Assembly: GCF_030272615.1 (NCBI RefSeq) | Contig: NC_081410.1 | Coordinates: 286,999,957 to 287,063,956, forward strand | Reading direction: 5' to 3' | Source of the DNA: Cryptomeria japonica | Lineage: Eukaryota; Streptophyta; Pinopsida; Cupressales; Cupressaceae | DNA: 64,000 bases | Shown: one piece after another, positions 42,901 to 49,280 of the stretch | Layout: every line of letters begins with the position of its first letter | How positions within the stretch are numbered: position 1 is the stretch's first letter | Notes under the pieces: model-generated | Databases searched by the model: none | Seen by the model: the letters and a program-made list of their open reading frames with translations, nothing else | What the model was told of the DNA's origin: nothing | Made by a program: the position numbers and the translations under genes

Positions 42901-43003
42901 AGTTAATTTCAAACAATACATAAGCCCATTGTAGACGCAATGCAGAGGGTGTGACAACAAGTACTGGCCAGGAATCTTTGAGACATGAGGCAACAGCAAT
43001 TGC
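6867..43003 (-). CDS. CHR18: SMARCAL1/HARP-type SNF2 annealing helicase, partial gene (8 exons)
   Basis: SMARCAL1-type SNF2 proteins are nuclear ATP-driven annealing helicases that rewind single-stranded DNA at stalled forks; CHR18 is the plant relative. Eight minus-strand exons splice into one 227-codon frame with no stop. In order they give motif Ia ([13 protein letters not shown]), the linker, [12 protein letters not shown], the DEAH-box variant [12 protein letters not shown] (Walker B), motif [37 protein letters not shown], and [19 protein letters not shown]. This order and spacing match the plant CHR18 family as I know it. Every exon length is a multiple of three, and seven introns have usable splice sites (one GC-AG). 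Exons are at 42920-43003, 42746-42787, 14129-14284, 13484-13561, 13288-13356, 13086-13151, 12850-12978 and 6867-6923. Motif I (GKT) and motifs IV-VI must lie outside the window. The gene looks intact as far as it goes. Confidence 0.88.
6924..7944. other. Intron sequence, nothing recognised
   Basis: Start of the 5.9 kb intron. AT-rich with scattered short frames and no recognisable domain or repeat. Confidence 0.5.
9191..9200 (-). promoter_or_regulatory. TATA box of LTR F
   Basis: CCTATAAATA on the minus strand, identical in these ten bases to the TATA box of the minus-strand LTR candidate at 46321-46330. Confidence 0.5.
9623..9755. repeat. Paired 20-base palindromes in LTR F
   Basis: ACTTACTAAAAATAGTAAGT at 9623-9642 and ACTTACTAACAATAGTAAGT at 9736-9755 are two inverted repeats with 8 bp arms. 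A third copy, ACTTACTATTTTTAGTAAGT, lies at 49492-49511 in LTR E. Confidence 0.8.
10016..11124. other. Intron sequence, no gene recognised
   Basis: Two minus-strand open frames (10061-10261 and 10687-10929) contain Cys-His-rich stretches but no domain I know, and their codons do not join. I treat this as decayed, unidentified intron sequence. Confidence 0.45.
11125..11487 (+). pseudogene. hAT-like transposase C-terminal scrap
   Basis: [16 protein letters not shown], a frameshift, then [14 protein letters not shown] and NWIMEVVDP...NLGWLNQVD resemble the C-terminal region of plant hAT/DUF659 transposases, which typically contain RLNDLVYVHYNLR and an acidic WV-EEDP...WL tail. A TAA follows NQVD; codons continue beyond it and end at a TAG near 11480. 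hAT transposases move DNA transposons by cut and paste. Only this tail is present, with one frameshift and one internal stop, and I see no terminal repeats around it. The family assignment is from memory of the motif and is moderately sure. Confidence 0.5.
11488..12849. other. Intron sequence, nothing recognised
   Basis: Remaining part of the 5.9 kb helicase intron between the hAT scrap and the exon at 12850. AT-rich; no coding or repeat structure stands out. Confidence 0.5.
12850..12978 (-). CDS. CHR18: Helicase exon with [12 protein letters not shown]
   Basis: Acceptor ATATTAG, donor CAG|GTATGC. The 43 codons begin [16 protein letters not shown] and include [20 protein letters not shown], the conserved block that closes the first RecA-like lobe of SMARCAL1-type helicases. 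129 bases, phase 0. Confidence 0.9.
13086..13151 (-). CDS. CHR18: Helicase exon after motif III
   Basis: Acceptor ATCTACAG, donor GGT|GTAAGC. The 22 codons read [20 protein letters not shown] plus KG, matching the family segment that follows the [12 protein letters not shown] motif. 66 bases, phase 0; introns of 107 and 136 bases flank it. Confidence 0.9.
13288..13356 (-). CDS. CHR18: Helicase exon with motif III ([12 protein letters not shown])
   Basis: Acceptor TCCTACAG, donor CAG|GTGAAG. The 23 codons are [20 protein letters not shown] plus [13 protein letters not shown] is helicase motif III and is typical of the SMARCAL1 branch. 69 bases, phase 0. Confidence 0.92.
13484..13561 (-). CDS. 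CHR18: Helicase exon with DESH box (Walker B)
   Basis: Acceptor CGGCAG, donor CAT|GTAGTT. The 26 codons begin [18 protein letters not shown]. The DESH tetrad is the Walker B/motif II variant of SMARCAL1 and ZRANB3 and coordinates Mg-ATP. 78 bases, phase 0. Confidence 0.92.
14129..14284 (-). CDS. CHR18: Helicase exon with [14 protein letters not shown] donor
   Basis: Acceptor AGTGTAG, then 52 codons from [15 protein letters not shown] through [20 protein letters not shown] to FK. This is the segment between motif Ia and the DESH box. The donor is AAG|GCAAGT, a GC rather than GT donor with otherwise perfect consensus; no alternative GT keeps the frame. 156 bases, phase 0. The intron upstream of it is 28.5 kb. 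Confidence 0.88.
14285..14917. other. Start of the 28.5 kb intron, nothing recognised
   Basis: No coding structure or repeat identified between the exon and the TIR element. Confidence 0.5.
14918..15769. mobile_element. Non-autonomous TIR element with 9 bp target duplication
   Basis: ATGCTTAAA occurs at 14918-14926 and again at 15761-15769. The 834 bases between have imperfect inverted ends, both rich in ACTCG/CGAGT motifs (left TTCGCAGACTCGGACTC; right, inverted, CTACTCTGCGAGTACTCGC). No transposase frame is present. A 9 bp duplication is characteristic of Mutator-like elements; eight matching bases would also fit hAT. The inside holds an AT-rich tandem array (15006-15165) and a GC-richer right end. 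Structure is directly seen; the superfamily is inference. Confidence 0.6.
15006..15165. repeat. AT-rich degenerate tandem repeats
   Basis: Repeated units of roughly 30-40 bases built on TAATGTAAAATAATATTAAA, decaying toward the right. A second pair of related units of about 95 bases, each with CATTGATAAAAAA, follows at about 15200-15350. All lie inside the TIR element. Confidence 0.7.
15770..16206. other. Intron sequence, nothing recognised
   Basis: Short stretch between the TIR element and LTR D with no coding or repeat signal. Confidence 0.5.
16207..17771 (+). mobile_element. LTR of the TGTAATGTCCCC family (copy D), 3' end missing
   Basis: Begins TGTAATGTCCCC and shares an ordered set of landmarks with the LTRs at 49281 (E) and, inverted, 7945-10015 (F): a TTAGCC...AGGCTAAC pair near 16250, TAGTAAGTC near 16382, TATAAAA at 16695-16701, GGGCTCATTTG near 16709, and AAACCCTTG near 16794. 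It also carries a run of GTGAACAGT/CATGAACAG repeats near 17010-17100. It is interrupted at 17771 by the long-LTR element that starts at 17772, so its 3' end is not attached. Confidence 0.65.
16695..16701 (+). promoter_or_regulatory. TATA box of LTR D
   Basis: TATAAAA followed by GGTTCTTAAGGGCTC, at the position corresponding to the TATAAAA at 50007-50013 in LTR E. Confidence 0.45.
17935..19080. repeat. Degenerate GGCCGAAAA minisatellite in LTR A
   Basis: About twenty or more diverged units of roughly 40-60 bases, each with a core like AGGCCGAAAA and a partner AAATCGC or AAGTTCGC. Unit length and spacing vary. It has no counterpart of the same sequence in LTR C, which carries a different array at the same relative position. 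Confidence 0.75.
19085..19225 (+). pseudogene. Chromodomain-like fragment inside LTR A
   Basis: The plus-strand frame reads [20 protein letters not shown] then WELES, close to the second half of a chromodomain (family pattern YLVKWKGLxYxxCTWE, with aromatic and WE positions kept). A TAA follows DILT, and the codons after it read [13 protein letters not shown]. Chromodomains bind methylated histone tails and occur in CHD remodellers, MOM1-like proteins and chromovirus integrases. The fragment lies in LTR sequence where no protein is expected, so it may be a captured exon or a scrap of chromovirus integrase. Moderately sure of the domain, unsure of the source. Confidence 0.45.
19935..19941 (+). 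promoter_or_regulatory. TATA box of LTR A
   Basis: TATAAAAGGCAGAGGCC; the same TATAAAA-type box followed by pyrimidine-rich sequence and a GTTAGA-rich stretch is at 26932, 33034 and 38573 in the sister LTRs. Confidence 0.55.
20616..20633 (+). promoter_or_regulatory. Primer-binding-site-like segment after LTR A
   Basis: TGGAACCTTGAGGTTGTC starts two bases after the LTR end. The TGG start is what a tRNA CCA end would pair with. Matching segments follow the other LTRs at 27614, 33726 and 39243. The tRNA was not identified. Confidence 0.5.
20925..22327 (+). pseudogene. Conserved element ORF of unknown function (copy 1)
   Basis: Starts [16 protein letters not shown]. The first 201 codons include [38 protein letters not shown] and the signature [12 protein letters not shown]...[14 protein letters not shown] (21528-21530) separates an acidic Gln/Glu/Asp-rich middle ([10 protein letters not shown] to [10 protein letters not shown]), then TAA (21879-21881), then a C-terminal part with HHQWRPPD and [17 protein letters not shown] frameshift near 22185 is needed to reach the end, SPHFVQS, at 22327. 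About 467 codons in all. It has no zinc knuckle or known enzyme motif. It sits where gag would be, so a divergent gag is plausible but unproven. Confidence 0.6.
22717..24746 (+). mobile_element. LTR of the TGTAATGTCCCC family (copy G), 5' end missing
   Basis: Ends TGGCAGGGATCTTACA at 24746, the inverse of the start of the unit at 7945 (TGTAATATCCCC...), and has a TATA box (TATAAATA, 22843-22850) and a GGAAACCCTTG segment near 23237 as in copies D and E. The family start TGTAATGTCCCC is absent; homology begins inside the LTR. It contains a 284-base tandem duplication. It lies between truncated internal region 1 and 5'-truncated LTR B, so this junction has been rearranged. Confidence 0.6.
23590..24157. 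repeat. 284-base tandem duplication in LTR G
   Basis: 23590-23873 and 23874-24157 are directly adjacent copies starting GCATTGGGGAATCCCAG and ending GGGGAATAGTT. I count about five single-base differences, so the duplication is young relative to its surroundings. Confidence 0.95.
24747..27611 (+). mobile_element. Long LTR B, 5'-truncated
   Basis: Aligns along its length with LTR B' (about 36400-39240), roughly nine bases in ten matching where I compared them, for example from GCACTAAGGCATGGTTC (25867) and CTAGAACTACCAACAAGC. The first ~330 bases seen in B' are missing. The 5' part holds CCGAA-containing degenerate repeats (ACCGAAAAATCC, AAGTTCGG), and TATAAAA is at 26932-26938. Ends CCTAACA at 27611 before a PBS-like segment. 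Confidence 0.75.
26932..26938 (+). promoter_or_regulatory. TATA box of LTR B
   Basis: TATAAAAGACCAGTGCC, at the same relative position as in the three sister LTRs. Confidence 0.5.
27729..29704 (+). pseudogene. Conserved element ORF (copy 2), N-terminus deleted
   Basis: Starts within the ORF at [15 protein letters not shown]. The signature reads [19 protein letters not shown], and stops and shifts follow. The acidic middle (28172-29135) is expanded to about 1 kb and rich in Glu, Gln and Ser (for example [19 protein letters not shown]). The C-terminus (29394-29704) keeps [18 protein letters not shown] and ends ALRS-like [12 protein letters not shown]. Comparison with copies 1 and 3 shows the same order of blocks, supporting one ancestral protein. 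Multiple stops make this copy inactive. Confidence 0.6.
30282..30506 (+). CDS. Small basic ORF downstream of copy 2
   Basis: A 74-codon frame with [17 protein letters not shown] and a run rich in Lys, Arg and Glu. The same stretch at 35511-35759 (copy 3) keeps CNxQ...V-FIAY-PK in the same frame, which argues that it was coding. The Lys/Arg run could be a nuclear localisation or nucleic-acid-binding segment. Function unknown; it may be a downstream ORF of the element. Confidence 0.35.
   Translation: MSFIAYEPKCEKYLKGKQYMRKKKRENREKRKNEMKTKNQSVWLWEYASNSIKAIDAWLAMEQYEITAISSSGL
30900..31680. repeat. Degenerate AAGTGCGCCTTAAG minisatellite in LTR C
   Basis: About fifteen diverged units of roughly 45-60 bases with the core AAGTGCGCCTTAAG (or AAATGTGCACCTTAAGC) and a partner CATTGACCCCC or TTTCCTTTGACCCC. 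Located just inside the LTR start, where LTR A has the CCGAAAA array. Confidence 0.8.
33034..33040 (+). promoter_or_regulatory. TATA box of LTR C
   Basis: TATATAAGGCTCC, followed by CATTTGTAAAGG; same layout as the other three LTRs. Confidence 0.5.
33842..35146 (+). pseudogene. Conserved element ORF (copy 3)
   Basis: Reads [32 protein letters not shown], a TGA, then a shifted stretch, [20 protein letters not shown], and [14 protein letters not shown], each matching copy 1 closely. After stops near 34341 and 34399 the acidic middle ([20 protein letters not shown]) runs to HHQL near 34795. The tail ends [20 protein letters not shown] before TAG at 35146. The WWCRIH signature, the acidic middle and the SPHFVQS tail are shared with copy 1. 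I do not recognise the family; a divergent gag-like protein is one possibility. Confidence 0.6.
35511..35759 (+). CDS. Small basic ORF downstream of copy 3
   Basis: An 82-codon open frame from ATG with [20 protein letters not shown] followed by a Lys-rich run. It corresponds in position and frame to 30282-30506. No stop interrupts it here. Function unknown; conservation between two diverged copies is the only evidence of coding. Confidence 0.4.
   Translation: MQVKNLKLCFNDKCNAQFHVGFIAYKPKNNVKNKKKKRKSEGKKLNKKEISKMLGFGSADIATNIQKKIYGKLSNLCELTGD
36071..39240 (+). mobile_element. Long LTR B'
   Basis: 3170 bases, TGTTGTGCTC to CCTAACA, the longest LTR of the block. It is the full-length partner of truncated LTR B. 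The 5' third is rich in diverged CCGAA/TTCGG repeats (AAATACCGAAAGTGAG, AAGCCGAAAAATCCC). TATAAAA is at 38573-38579. Confidence 0.75.
38573..38579 (+). promoter_or_regulatory. TATA box of LTR B'
   Basis: TATAAAAGCCCAGCGCC followed by GTAAAGGGGTTAG, the same arrangement as in LTR A. Confidence 0.5.
39241..39357 (+). mobile_element. Truncated leader after LTR B'
   Basis: PBS-like CGGAACCTTGAGGTTAT and leader matching 27612-27728, stopping at GAGCGTACTT. The following bases are unrelated to the family. Confidence 0.65.
39358..40105. other. Intron sequence with one unexplained open frame
   Basis: A minus-strand frame at 39631-39891 (86 codons) begins [19 protein letters not shown], which has a signal-peptide-like hydrophobic start, but no known family, splice partner or homologue is visible. 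I treat it as unproven. The rest holds nothing recognisable. Confidence 0.35.
40111..40245 (-). repeat. TRIM 3' LTR (135 bp)
   Basis: Direct repeat of 40310-40444. Its tRNA-like part (40121-40192) keeps a perfect 5 bp T stem (CTAGG/CCTAG) and the A and B boxes, but two acceptor-stem pairs are broken. Confidence 0.92.
40246..40256 (-). promoter_or_regulatory. TRIM polypurine tract
   Basis: TTAAGGGGGGG on the minus strand, directly before the 3' LTR start TGTTGGTGT. The same tract and LTR start occur in the copia element at 53513-53533. Confidence 0.85.
40297..40309 (-). promoter_or_regulatory. TRIM primer-binding site
   Basis: TGGTATCAGAGCC on the minus strand, adjacent to the 5' LTR end. 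This is the classic site complementary to plant initiator methionine tRNA. Confidence 0.9.
40310..40444 (-). repeat. TRIM 5' LTR (135 bp)
   Basis: Begins TGTTGGTGTTGGAAATAAG and ends GTCTCAACA on the minus strand. It contains the better preserved tRNA-like sequence (40320-40391). Confidence 0.92.
40320..40391 (-). ncRNA. tRNA-like sequence in TRIM 5' LTR, 72 nt
   Basis: Minus strand, 72 bases. GGGCCAG and CTGGTCC form a 7 bp acceptor stem (one G-T pair) with A as discriminator. GCTC/GAGC form the D stem around a GG-containing loop, and CTGGG/CCTAG the T stem around TTCGAGT. A box TAGCTCAGTGGTAGAGC (40368-40384) and B box GGTTCGAGTCC (40331-40341) match the Pol III internal promoter. The anticodon arm does not pair as a normal 5+7+5 stem-loop, so I cannot assign an anticodon and do not call a functional tRNA gene. 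Origin from a host tRNA is inference. Confidence 0.7.
40450..41359. other. AT-rich intron sequence, nothing recognised
   Basis: Poly-A and AAAAAT-rich stretches; short frames without motifs. Confidence 0.5.
41360..42420 (+). pseudogene. Decayed Ty3-gypsy gag relic
   Basis: The frame from 41373 reads [40 protein letters not shown], then a stop, then [20 protein letters not shown] and [11 protein letters not shown], the pattern of plant gypsy gag (RAFLxQYN...L....Q.....v.dyv.rFr). A frame-shifted continuation runs 41645-41932 ([19 protein letters not shown]). Beyond 42000 only fragments such as [17 protein letters not shown] remain. Several stops and shifts make it long dead. No LTR or pol could be attached. 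Confidence 0.55.
42421..42745. other. End of the 28.5 kb intron, nothing recognised
   Basis: AT-rich; on the minus strand it starts with the donor GTACTA of the 14-codon exon. Confidence 0.5.
42746..42787 (-). CDS. CHR18: Helicase 42-base exon ([14 protein letters not shown])
   Basis: Acceptor ATTGGCAG, donor TCG|GTACTA. The 14 codons [14 protein letters not shown] supply exactly the short segment that the family has between motif Ia (LRLxWA) and the next exon (plant relatives have a QWLHVPPSD-like sequence here). Phase 0. A 132-base intron precedes it; the 28.5 kb intron follows. Confidence 0.82.
42920..43003 (-). CDS. CHR18: Helicase exon with motif Ia
   Basis: Acceptor CATATTGCAG, donor TAT|GTATTG. 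The 28 codons are [20 protein letters not shown] plus ALRLQWAY. This follows the motif I Walker A segment (GLGKTxQ) in the family, so the preceding exon should end with it; I could not find that exon up to the right edge. 84 bases, phase 0. Confidence 0.88.
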
Positions 43004-44570
43004 CTGCAATATGAAAAACAGACAGATACTAAATAAGAAAAAGAAACAGAAGTCCCACAATGTAAAACAGTAGCAAGAAAAGAATAAATTAGAGATATTA
43101 GTATTCCTTTAGCTCAATATTGATCTTTACACCTAATATGCTAATCTACCTAGTGCAAGCACTATAGAGTGAATTTAACTATAACTCCTGCTTGTTTTTA
43201 CAGTTCCCATAGTTTTCATTGATCGAAAGACATCAATGTGCAATGCATTCTTAACCAAATACAGAAACCACAAGGTGTAAGGACATTATGCAGGACATAA
43301 AATTGGCATCACTACCTTTAGATATTCTGACAATAATACTAGTCATGATAAGAACATTTCTGTGCATTGCATAAATTATAAAATAATTCTTTTGATAAAT
43401 AATAATAGCATAAAATTATGAATGACTCAAAAAAAAATACAAATTTGAACGACCAATTCAAAGGAAAAAATGCCATATATTGCTGCTGTTTTATCTAGCT
43501 TTCAAAATAAGTTATTTTCCACTAATTATTCTACATTTACAACATCTCATCAGATGCAGAGAATTTAGCTTTCAATTTTGAAGTTTATGTTGCAATCTAA
43601 GAAAGTGTTATGCATCTAAATATCTTATTTTGTAAAAAATCAGTTCTACTAAGTTCATTTCATCTCTCAGTTATCAATCAGTAATGCTTATTTTTTTTTC
43701 GTATAGGACCAATGATATGGTGCTAGAACATAACGTGTTATATCTATTGGTCTGAACTTCTGAACAGAGGTATTAAACATAAATATATACACTTTATATT
43801 CAAAGCATCATTATTAAATACAAACGATCATAAAATCTTTTACTAGTTATTATATACACACATATGTATGTATTTATATATGCATATAAGTATATATACA
43901 ATAATTTATGTATATGTGTGTGTTTGTACCAAAAATTCTTGTCCCTCTTGCAAACAAAATATTCTTGACATAGTAATGAAAATTATGTTCACTTTCAGTA
44001 ATTTCATTTTTCTCCTAGAAAAGCATCGATATGACATTAATAGAAGAACAATGCCCATAATGTAAGAAATCATGAAAACATGTCAAAAGCTATTAGGTTG
44101 TGTTCTTACCAGTGGTAATGGAGGTAGTATTTTCTTTGGTAACATAAGTAGCTATTCTTAGTTTTATATGTGACATCTTATTATTATTGTAGATGTTTTC
44201 TTGCTATTTCTTAAAGACTCATATATATGTGGCTTTTCTAAGTTTTAAAACAGCCAACTTGAGGTAGTTTTATAAAAAAAATGTGATTTTATCTTCATTT
44301 AACTCTCTCAATCACTAAAAGACAGCCTCTTGGCTCTTGAAACCTTTCCAATTCATTGGCTTTTCTTGTATGATCCCCGTGAACAACTTAGAGCTTCCAT
44401 TGCTTTTTGGCAATCAACATATGACCTCTTTCTTCATGACCTTCCTATAACTCATTACTACCATCATGATTACTCTTAAAGAGATTCCATTATTTACTTT
44501 TGCATTCTATCGACAATACCTGCAACCTTGCATTGTTTCATTACCCTCTCACATCCCTAGTGATTCACTT
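43004..44570. other. Intron upstream of the motif Ia exon; microsatellite, no gene
   Basis: AT-rich. A degenerate TATA/TATG/TGTG dinucleotide tract at about 43850-43926 is the only repeat of note. Confidence 0.5.
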
Positions 44571-44697
44571 CCTTGAACCCTCGGTAGACAAAGCACAAGA
44601 CACAACTGAAGAGAACTCTAGCAATTTTGAATCCTTGAACCCTCGGCAGACAAAAGCAAAAGACACAACTGAAGAGAACTCTATCAATTTTGAATCC
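44571..44697. repeat. Tandem duplication, ~62-base unit
   Basis: CCTTGAACCCTCGG...CAATTTTGAAT occurs at 44571-44632 and again at 44633-44697 with a few differences. Confidence 0.9.
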
Positions 44698-45501
44698 TAA
44701 AGCATTTACATCATTTCACATTCTATTACACGAGGAATACACACTCTAAAACATTCAATCTACATAATTGAGATTGAAATATGCCACCTACGAGACTAAC
44801 TAAGGCAATCTCCTAGCCAAAAGAAACCATTTTTTCTTTCCATTAAATACCTCATCTAGATAGTTCACTTTAATGAGGGATGAAATGGGATGGAGTCTCA
44901 ACATCAAATTTGCAAGCAATCGAACATGCACTTGAAAAAAATAAAATCAGATTACTTACAATTGCTTGCAGGTAGAAACCGTGCCTTCATGTTTGCAAAG
45001 CAAGCTAGAAAGAGCATTTGCAAGGAACAAGGTGCAAGAAGCTACTTCAAGGGCTATAAAGATTGTACAAATCAATGATGGACTTAATGATGTCTGCAGT
45101 AATGAAATATCCAATGGCAGTAGTGGTTCCATTATCACTGGGGGTATGCATGATGATAACACAATGGTAGAGCAGGATGAGTGTGATTCAGCTGGGCTTA
45201 GTAGGTAGATTGTGCATGATGATCAATCTTTTCGCTCCATGGTCAGATTCCTAACTTACACAATGAGGTCTAGAGTCTTAGTATTGATTCAAGACTTCCA
45301 TCAAAGCCTATCAGTGCATTTCACTATGATTACACCATGAGACATACATATTTTTTTTCATTCAGCCCACCTACCGATGATTTTACGTTCCGAATGACAC
45401 ATAAGAGTGGTGTGGATGACTGGTATGAGGTGCTTCCCTCTGCAAAGGAAGGAACCAAATCCTATAGGCCTTCTCGTTTGCTTCTCAGGGATGGTCTCTA
45501 A
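44698..45501 (+). other. Possible decayed coding fragment
   Basis: An 80-codon plus-strand frame (44966-45208) with SKLERAFARNKVQEATSRAI and then a Ser/Gly/Asp-rich tail, and a later frame ending YEVLPSAKEGTKSYRPSRLL just before the LTR-like start at 45502, look more protein-like than their surroundings. I recognise no family and see no splice structure. It may be a relic. Confidence 0.25.
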
Positions 45502-48500
45502 TGTTGGGTGAAAATTTTGTACACCTGGAAAATGTACAAAATTATGGTTTCAGCTACAGTGTGCAAGTATAAAACTCTCCTAATTTAGGGAAGGCTCCCC
45601 CTATCTAAAAACTAAACTAATCTAATATGGGTGATACAACAGTCTTTCTTCTTCTTTCAAGAAAAAACATATTCGTTTCTCTTTACAGAAAAGTAACAGC
45701 AATTGTAAATGAATAATCAACAACACTTTATAAAGTAAAATGAGAGAGGAAATAAAGTTTCCTGAAAGCACAAAGACTTCCATTACTTCCTCCAAGACGA
45801 GAAAACGATATCAAACGCAAAGTTTTGAGCATCTGAAATCCTATCTACCTTTTTATGACAATAAGAACAAGTGCAAGGTACAGCAGCACAAAGTCTGAAG
45901 TATATTGCCACTTTTAGCACAAAACAACAAGAATTAGTGTGAACTCAAAGTCTCGCAGTTGTTTCTTAACACAAATCAATTTCTACTCTAATTTCTTTCA
46001 AGAACAAGTGTAGACACAAAGTCCTACAACCTTCCTTGATAAGAACTCTACTTTAATCTATATTAACCTCCAATATTTGCAGCACAAAGTCTGCAAAACA
46101 AATTTGATTAAGCTCTCAAGAATCAGATGCAAGAAGTGCAATAATGAACACAACACTTAAGGGATTCAGCACAAAGTCTAAATCCTTGAATGATTCTCTT
46201 CTATTCCTTTCAACTTCAACTTACACAAAAAAACCACAAAGTCTTTCTTGCTGTAAATTTTGGCAGAGTTTACTTGCTTGCTTTCTAAAAAATATATCGA
46301 TTAAAATAGACCCCCTCAAGTATTTATAGGAGAGGGGCCTTGAGAAAAAGGTGGGAGGATCCCAACTAACTTGAGAAATTCTCGCAACCACCATGACTTA
46401 TTCCAACTACAGTCCTAATCTAACTCAACTTGTAGTTGCTTTACATGTAATTACATTTTACAAAAGTGCAAGTGAAAGTGACACTTGCAATTACAAAACT
46501 TGTTTTTAAATGTAACTTGTCAAAACAAAATTACAAATACACAATTGAAACTATTTTGTGTCCGAAGACACGACTCTAACTTCATCATCCTCTGTTTTGA
46601 AAATCTTCATGCTGCTACAAGACACTCTGTGATTGAGGTAAATGACATCTTGAACTGGAACAAGAACTTGCACCCTTGATAGTCTTTGTGTCTTTAACCG
46701 GTGAACTCCAACCTTTCACATGCTTGGGGTAGTACCATTTCTTCGTGAGGGAAAGGGTTGCCTTCCTCTCTTCATGTTATGACCATCTCTGCCTTGAAAG
46801 CATTCTATAATTTGCATCCCTGAATTGCTGTTGTATCTCTTCTTTTGTTCACCGATGAAGAACCCATAACACCTTATTCAAGATGATATTCTAATAAAAC
46901 AATACCCATGCCTTGATTTGTTGGTTTGATAGATCGTGTGTGCAAACAAGATTGACAAGGGAAGGGATAATTTGATGCAAAAATAAATGGGCTCACAAGT
47001 GAATTTCGGGTTTTCAGGACTGCATTACATGTGTGGAAAAATAAGAGCACTAACTTGCAATTGTGGAGAACAAACATGCAACTTCATCTGTGTAATGCGT
47101 AACTACAAGTTTGCACTTGCAATTGGACCTTTAAGACTCATTTTTCAAGTGTTTTTTAGTGCATTTTGGACCAATTTCGGGTTCTGGAAGGCTGACTGCA
47201 AGTGCAGTGAAGGGAAAAACTTTTTTGAAGACGTAACTACGTTCGGGTTTTAAAATTCCGATTGCAAGTAGACTGAGTTGAACACTCAACATAAAAAGAA
47301 TATTAACTCCTTTTACCAAGGGGAAAATCAATGTTATCACTGTTACTTGTAATTGGGTTTCAAAATCCCGAATACAAGTAAATAGGAAAAATTTGCAAGA
47401 GGGGAAAATCATACAAATTTACAAATTGCATTCAAAGAACCAATCAATTTGGGAAGATCTTTTAGAAACCCAAAATTAGAACAAGAGCAAGATTATTTAC
47501 AAAACTTGGTCAAACAAGAAAACTTAAAACAACAAAAAGAAAGCAAAATAAAACTGAAAATTACATACCTTGCTTGATCAAATGCCCTAGACAAAAACAA
47601 ATGAACTTGGGAAGAACCGAAATGCTCTATAAATAGATGAAGGAGCCACCATGTCACATTTCTTGCAATAAGTAAAACGGTTTTGCATTCAACCCAAAGC
47701 ACAAAAAACAGCCTGGAAGAAGAAACCCATTTGGCACCAAACACTTCACATTGAAGGTTGGATGCAAAACGCATCACACAAAGGTGTAATACGCGGTCAA
47801 ACGCCAAGAAACGCGGAGCTTAAAACAGCAAAAATGGAAGCAAAAGGCCCCCATGTCGGCATACATTCATGGCGCCACTCCCATGAGAATCGGATTCAAG
47901 TTGCAAAGCACCACAAGTTCACTGCTTCTTGGGGAAAAAACGTGGTCGGGTTTTTTGAATCCGACAGCAAGCAATGAGAATAACTTTAAAACTTGGAGCA
48001 AAAAAAGATGCAATCGAGTTATAAAAACCCTATTACAAGTTTTATTAAAAACTCTCCTTCCTTCAATCTTTCAAAATCGGGTTTTAAAGAAGCAAAACCA
48101 TAAAACATAAAAAGCACTTAAATACTTGCAATCAGGATATAAAATCTCTATTACAAGTTTAAAATAAGGAAAGTAGGAACTTTTAAGAGAGCTTACAAGT
48201 TCTCATAAAATTGTATTTTTAAATTTACTTGAAATTTGGCTAAAAAGTTCCTACAAAACAACTTAAAAGACAAAAGCGGAAAATGGAAAGGAAAAAGCGA
48301 ACTACAAGTTACACATCTTTTATAAACTTTCACTTGTAATTGCTTGAAAAAAACCCTACAACTTAAAAACACAAAGGTCTCTTAACTTGCAAACGAAGGA
48401 AAATTTCTCACTTGCAGTCTAGAGGAAAAAACCCGATTTTGAAGAAAAGACCAAGCAAACGAACTCAGAATGCGATGAAATTAAAAACGTGGATCAAGGA

Positions 48501-48777
48501 TGAACCGAAGATTAGTCCAGTTCAGGAAGAAGCCAAAATTTTGTCTCGAAAAGCGTCCCTTAAGAGGAAAATCCCCAACTTGCAGTAACTGCTTTGAAAC
48601 CCGACATTCCACAGAAAGCTAGGAAAATGAAGGCCAAAACTCACCAAAACTTGGACAACGATGCCAAAGACAACCCCTAATGATTTGACATTAACAAATG
48701 TGAATTTTGCACCTCATAAAACGTGCCTTAGAGACAAAATGACACATTTTAAGCAAAAATTTGTAGGGGTTGTCACA
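45502..48777 (-). mobile_element. Candidate 3.3 kb LTR on the minus strand (H)
   Basis: Read on the minus strand it begins TGTGACAACCCC and ends ...CACCCAACA, with a TATA box CCTATAAATA at 46321-46330. Most of the 5' two thirds is a loose array of motifs such as ACTTGCAATTGG, CCCGATTGCAAGT and GGGTTTTAAAATCCCGA. There is no target duplication (TCTAA versus TTTTT) and no second copy in the window, so both ends are tentative. Confidence 0.4.
46321..46330 (-). promoter_or_regulatory. TATA box in LTR candidate H
   Basis: CCTATAAATA on the minus strand followed by CTTGAGGGGGTC. Confidence 0.4.
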
Positions 48778-49280
48778 TTTTTGAAAATTCAAATATGAGG
48801 ACAACATCTAATACTCTATTTTGGGATACAAGATAGGGACACAATGGTAGTTTGGCATTCCACCTATAGCTAGTGTAGAGTAGCAGGAAATTTTCAGATT
48901 TCGAGGAAGGTGGATGGCCATTTTGCCTGTGGGATCCAAGTGGAGCACTCCCATGGGTAATTAAGTTATAGGGAGTTGTCAACAACTTGAGGATACTCTC
49001 TTTAATGGATTTATGCGAGCATACTAATCCGGCCACTCTCCAAATATATTATGATTCTTAGACCTAGGATCCAAGAATTTACATGATAGATGGACTGCTT
49101 CTCAGGTTGCTACAAATTTATGACAGTTATGTTAGAGTGGCGCAACAGATTGATGGAGCCATATCTCTATGATTTATATGGGATCCTAATATTCAGACTG
49201 GCATACATGTGCAAATAGCAATTTGTTTGGTATGCAGATGCAAATTGCTTGAGGGCAAGCAATCTTTGGGAAGGGCAGAA
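48778..49280. other. Unassigned sequence ahead of LTR E
   Basis: No gene. The last bases, TTTGGGAAGGGCAGAA (about 49264-49280), are purine-rich and could be the polypurine tract of the element to which LTR E belongs. Confidence 0.4.

Noticed and set aside
44966-45208. 80-codon plus-strand frame as a host exon
   Set aside because: No known domain, no convincing splice sites and opposite strand to the helicase; kept only as a possible relic.
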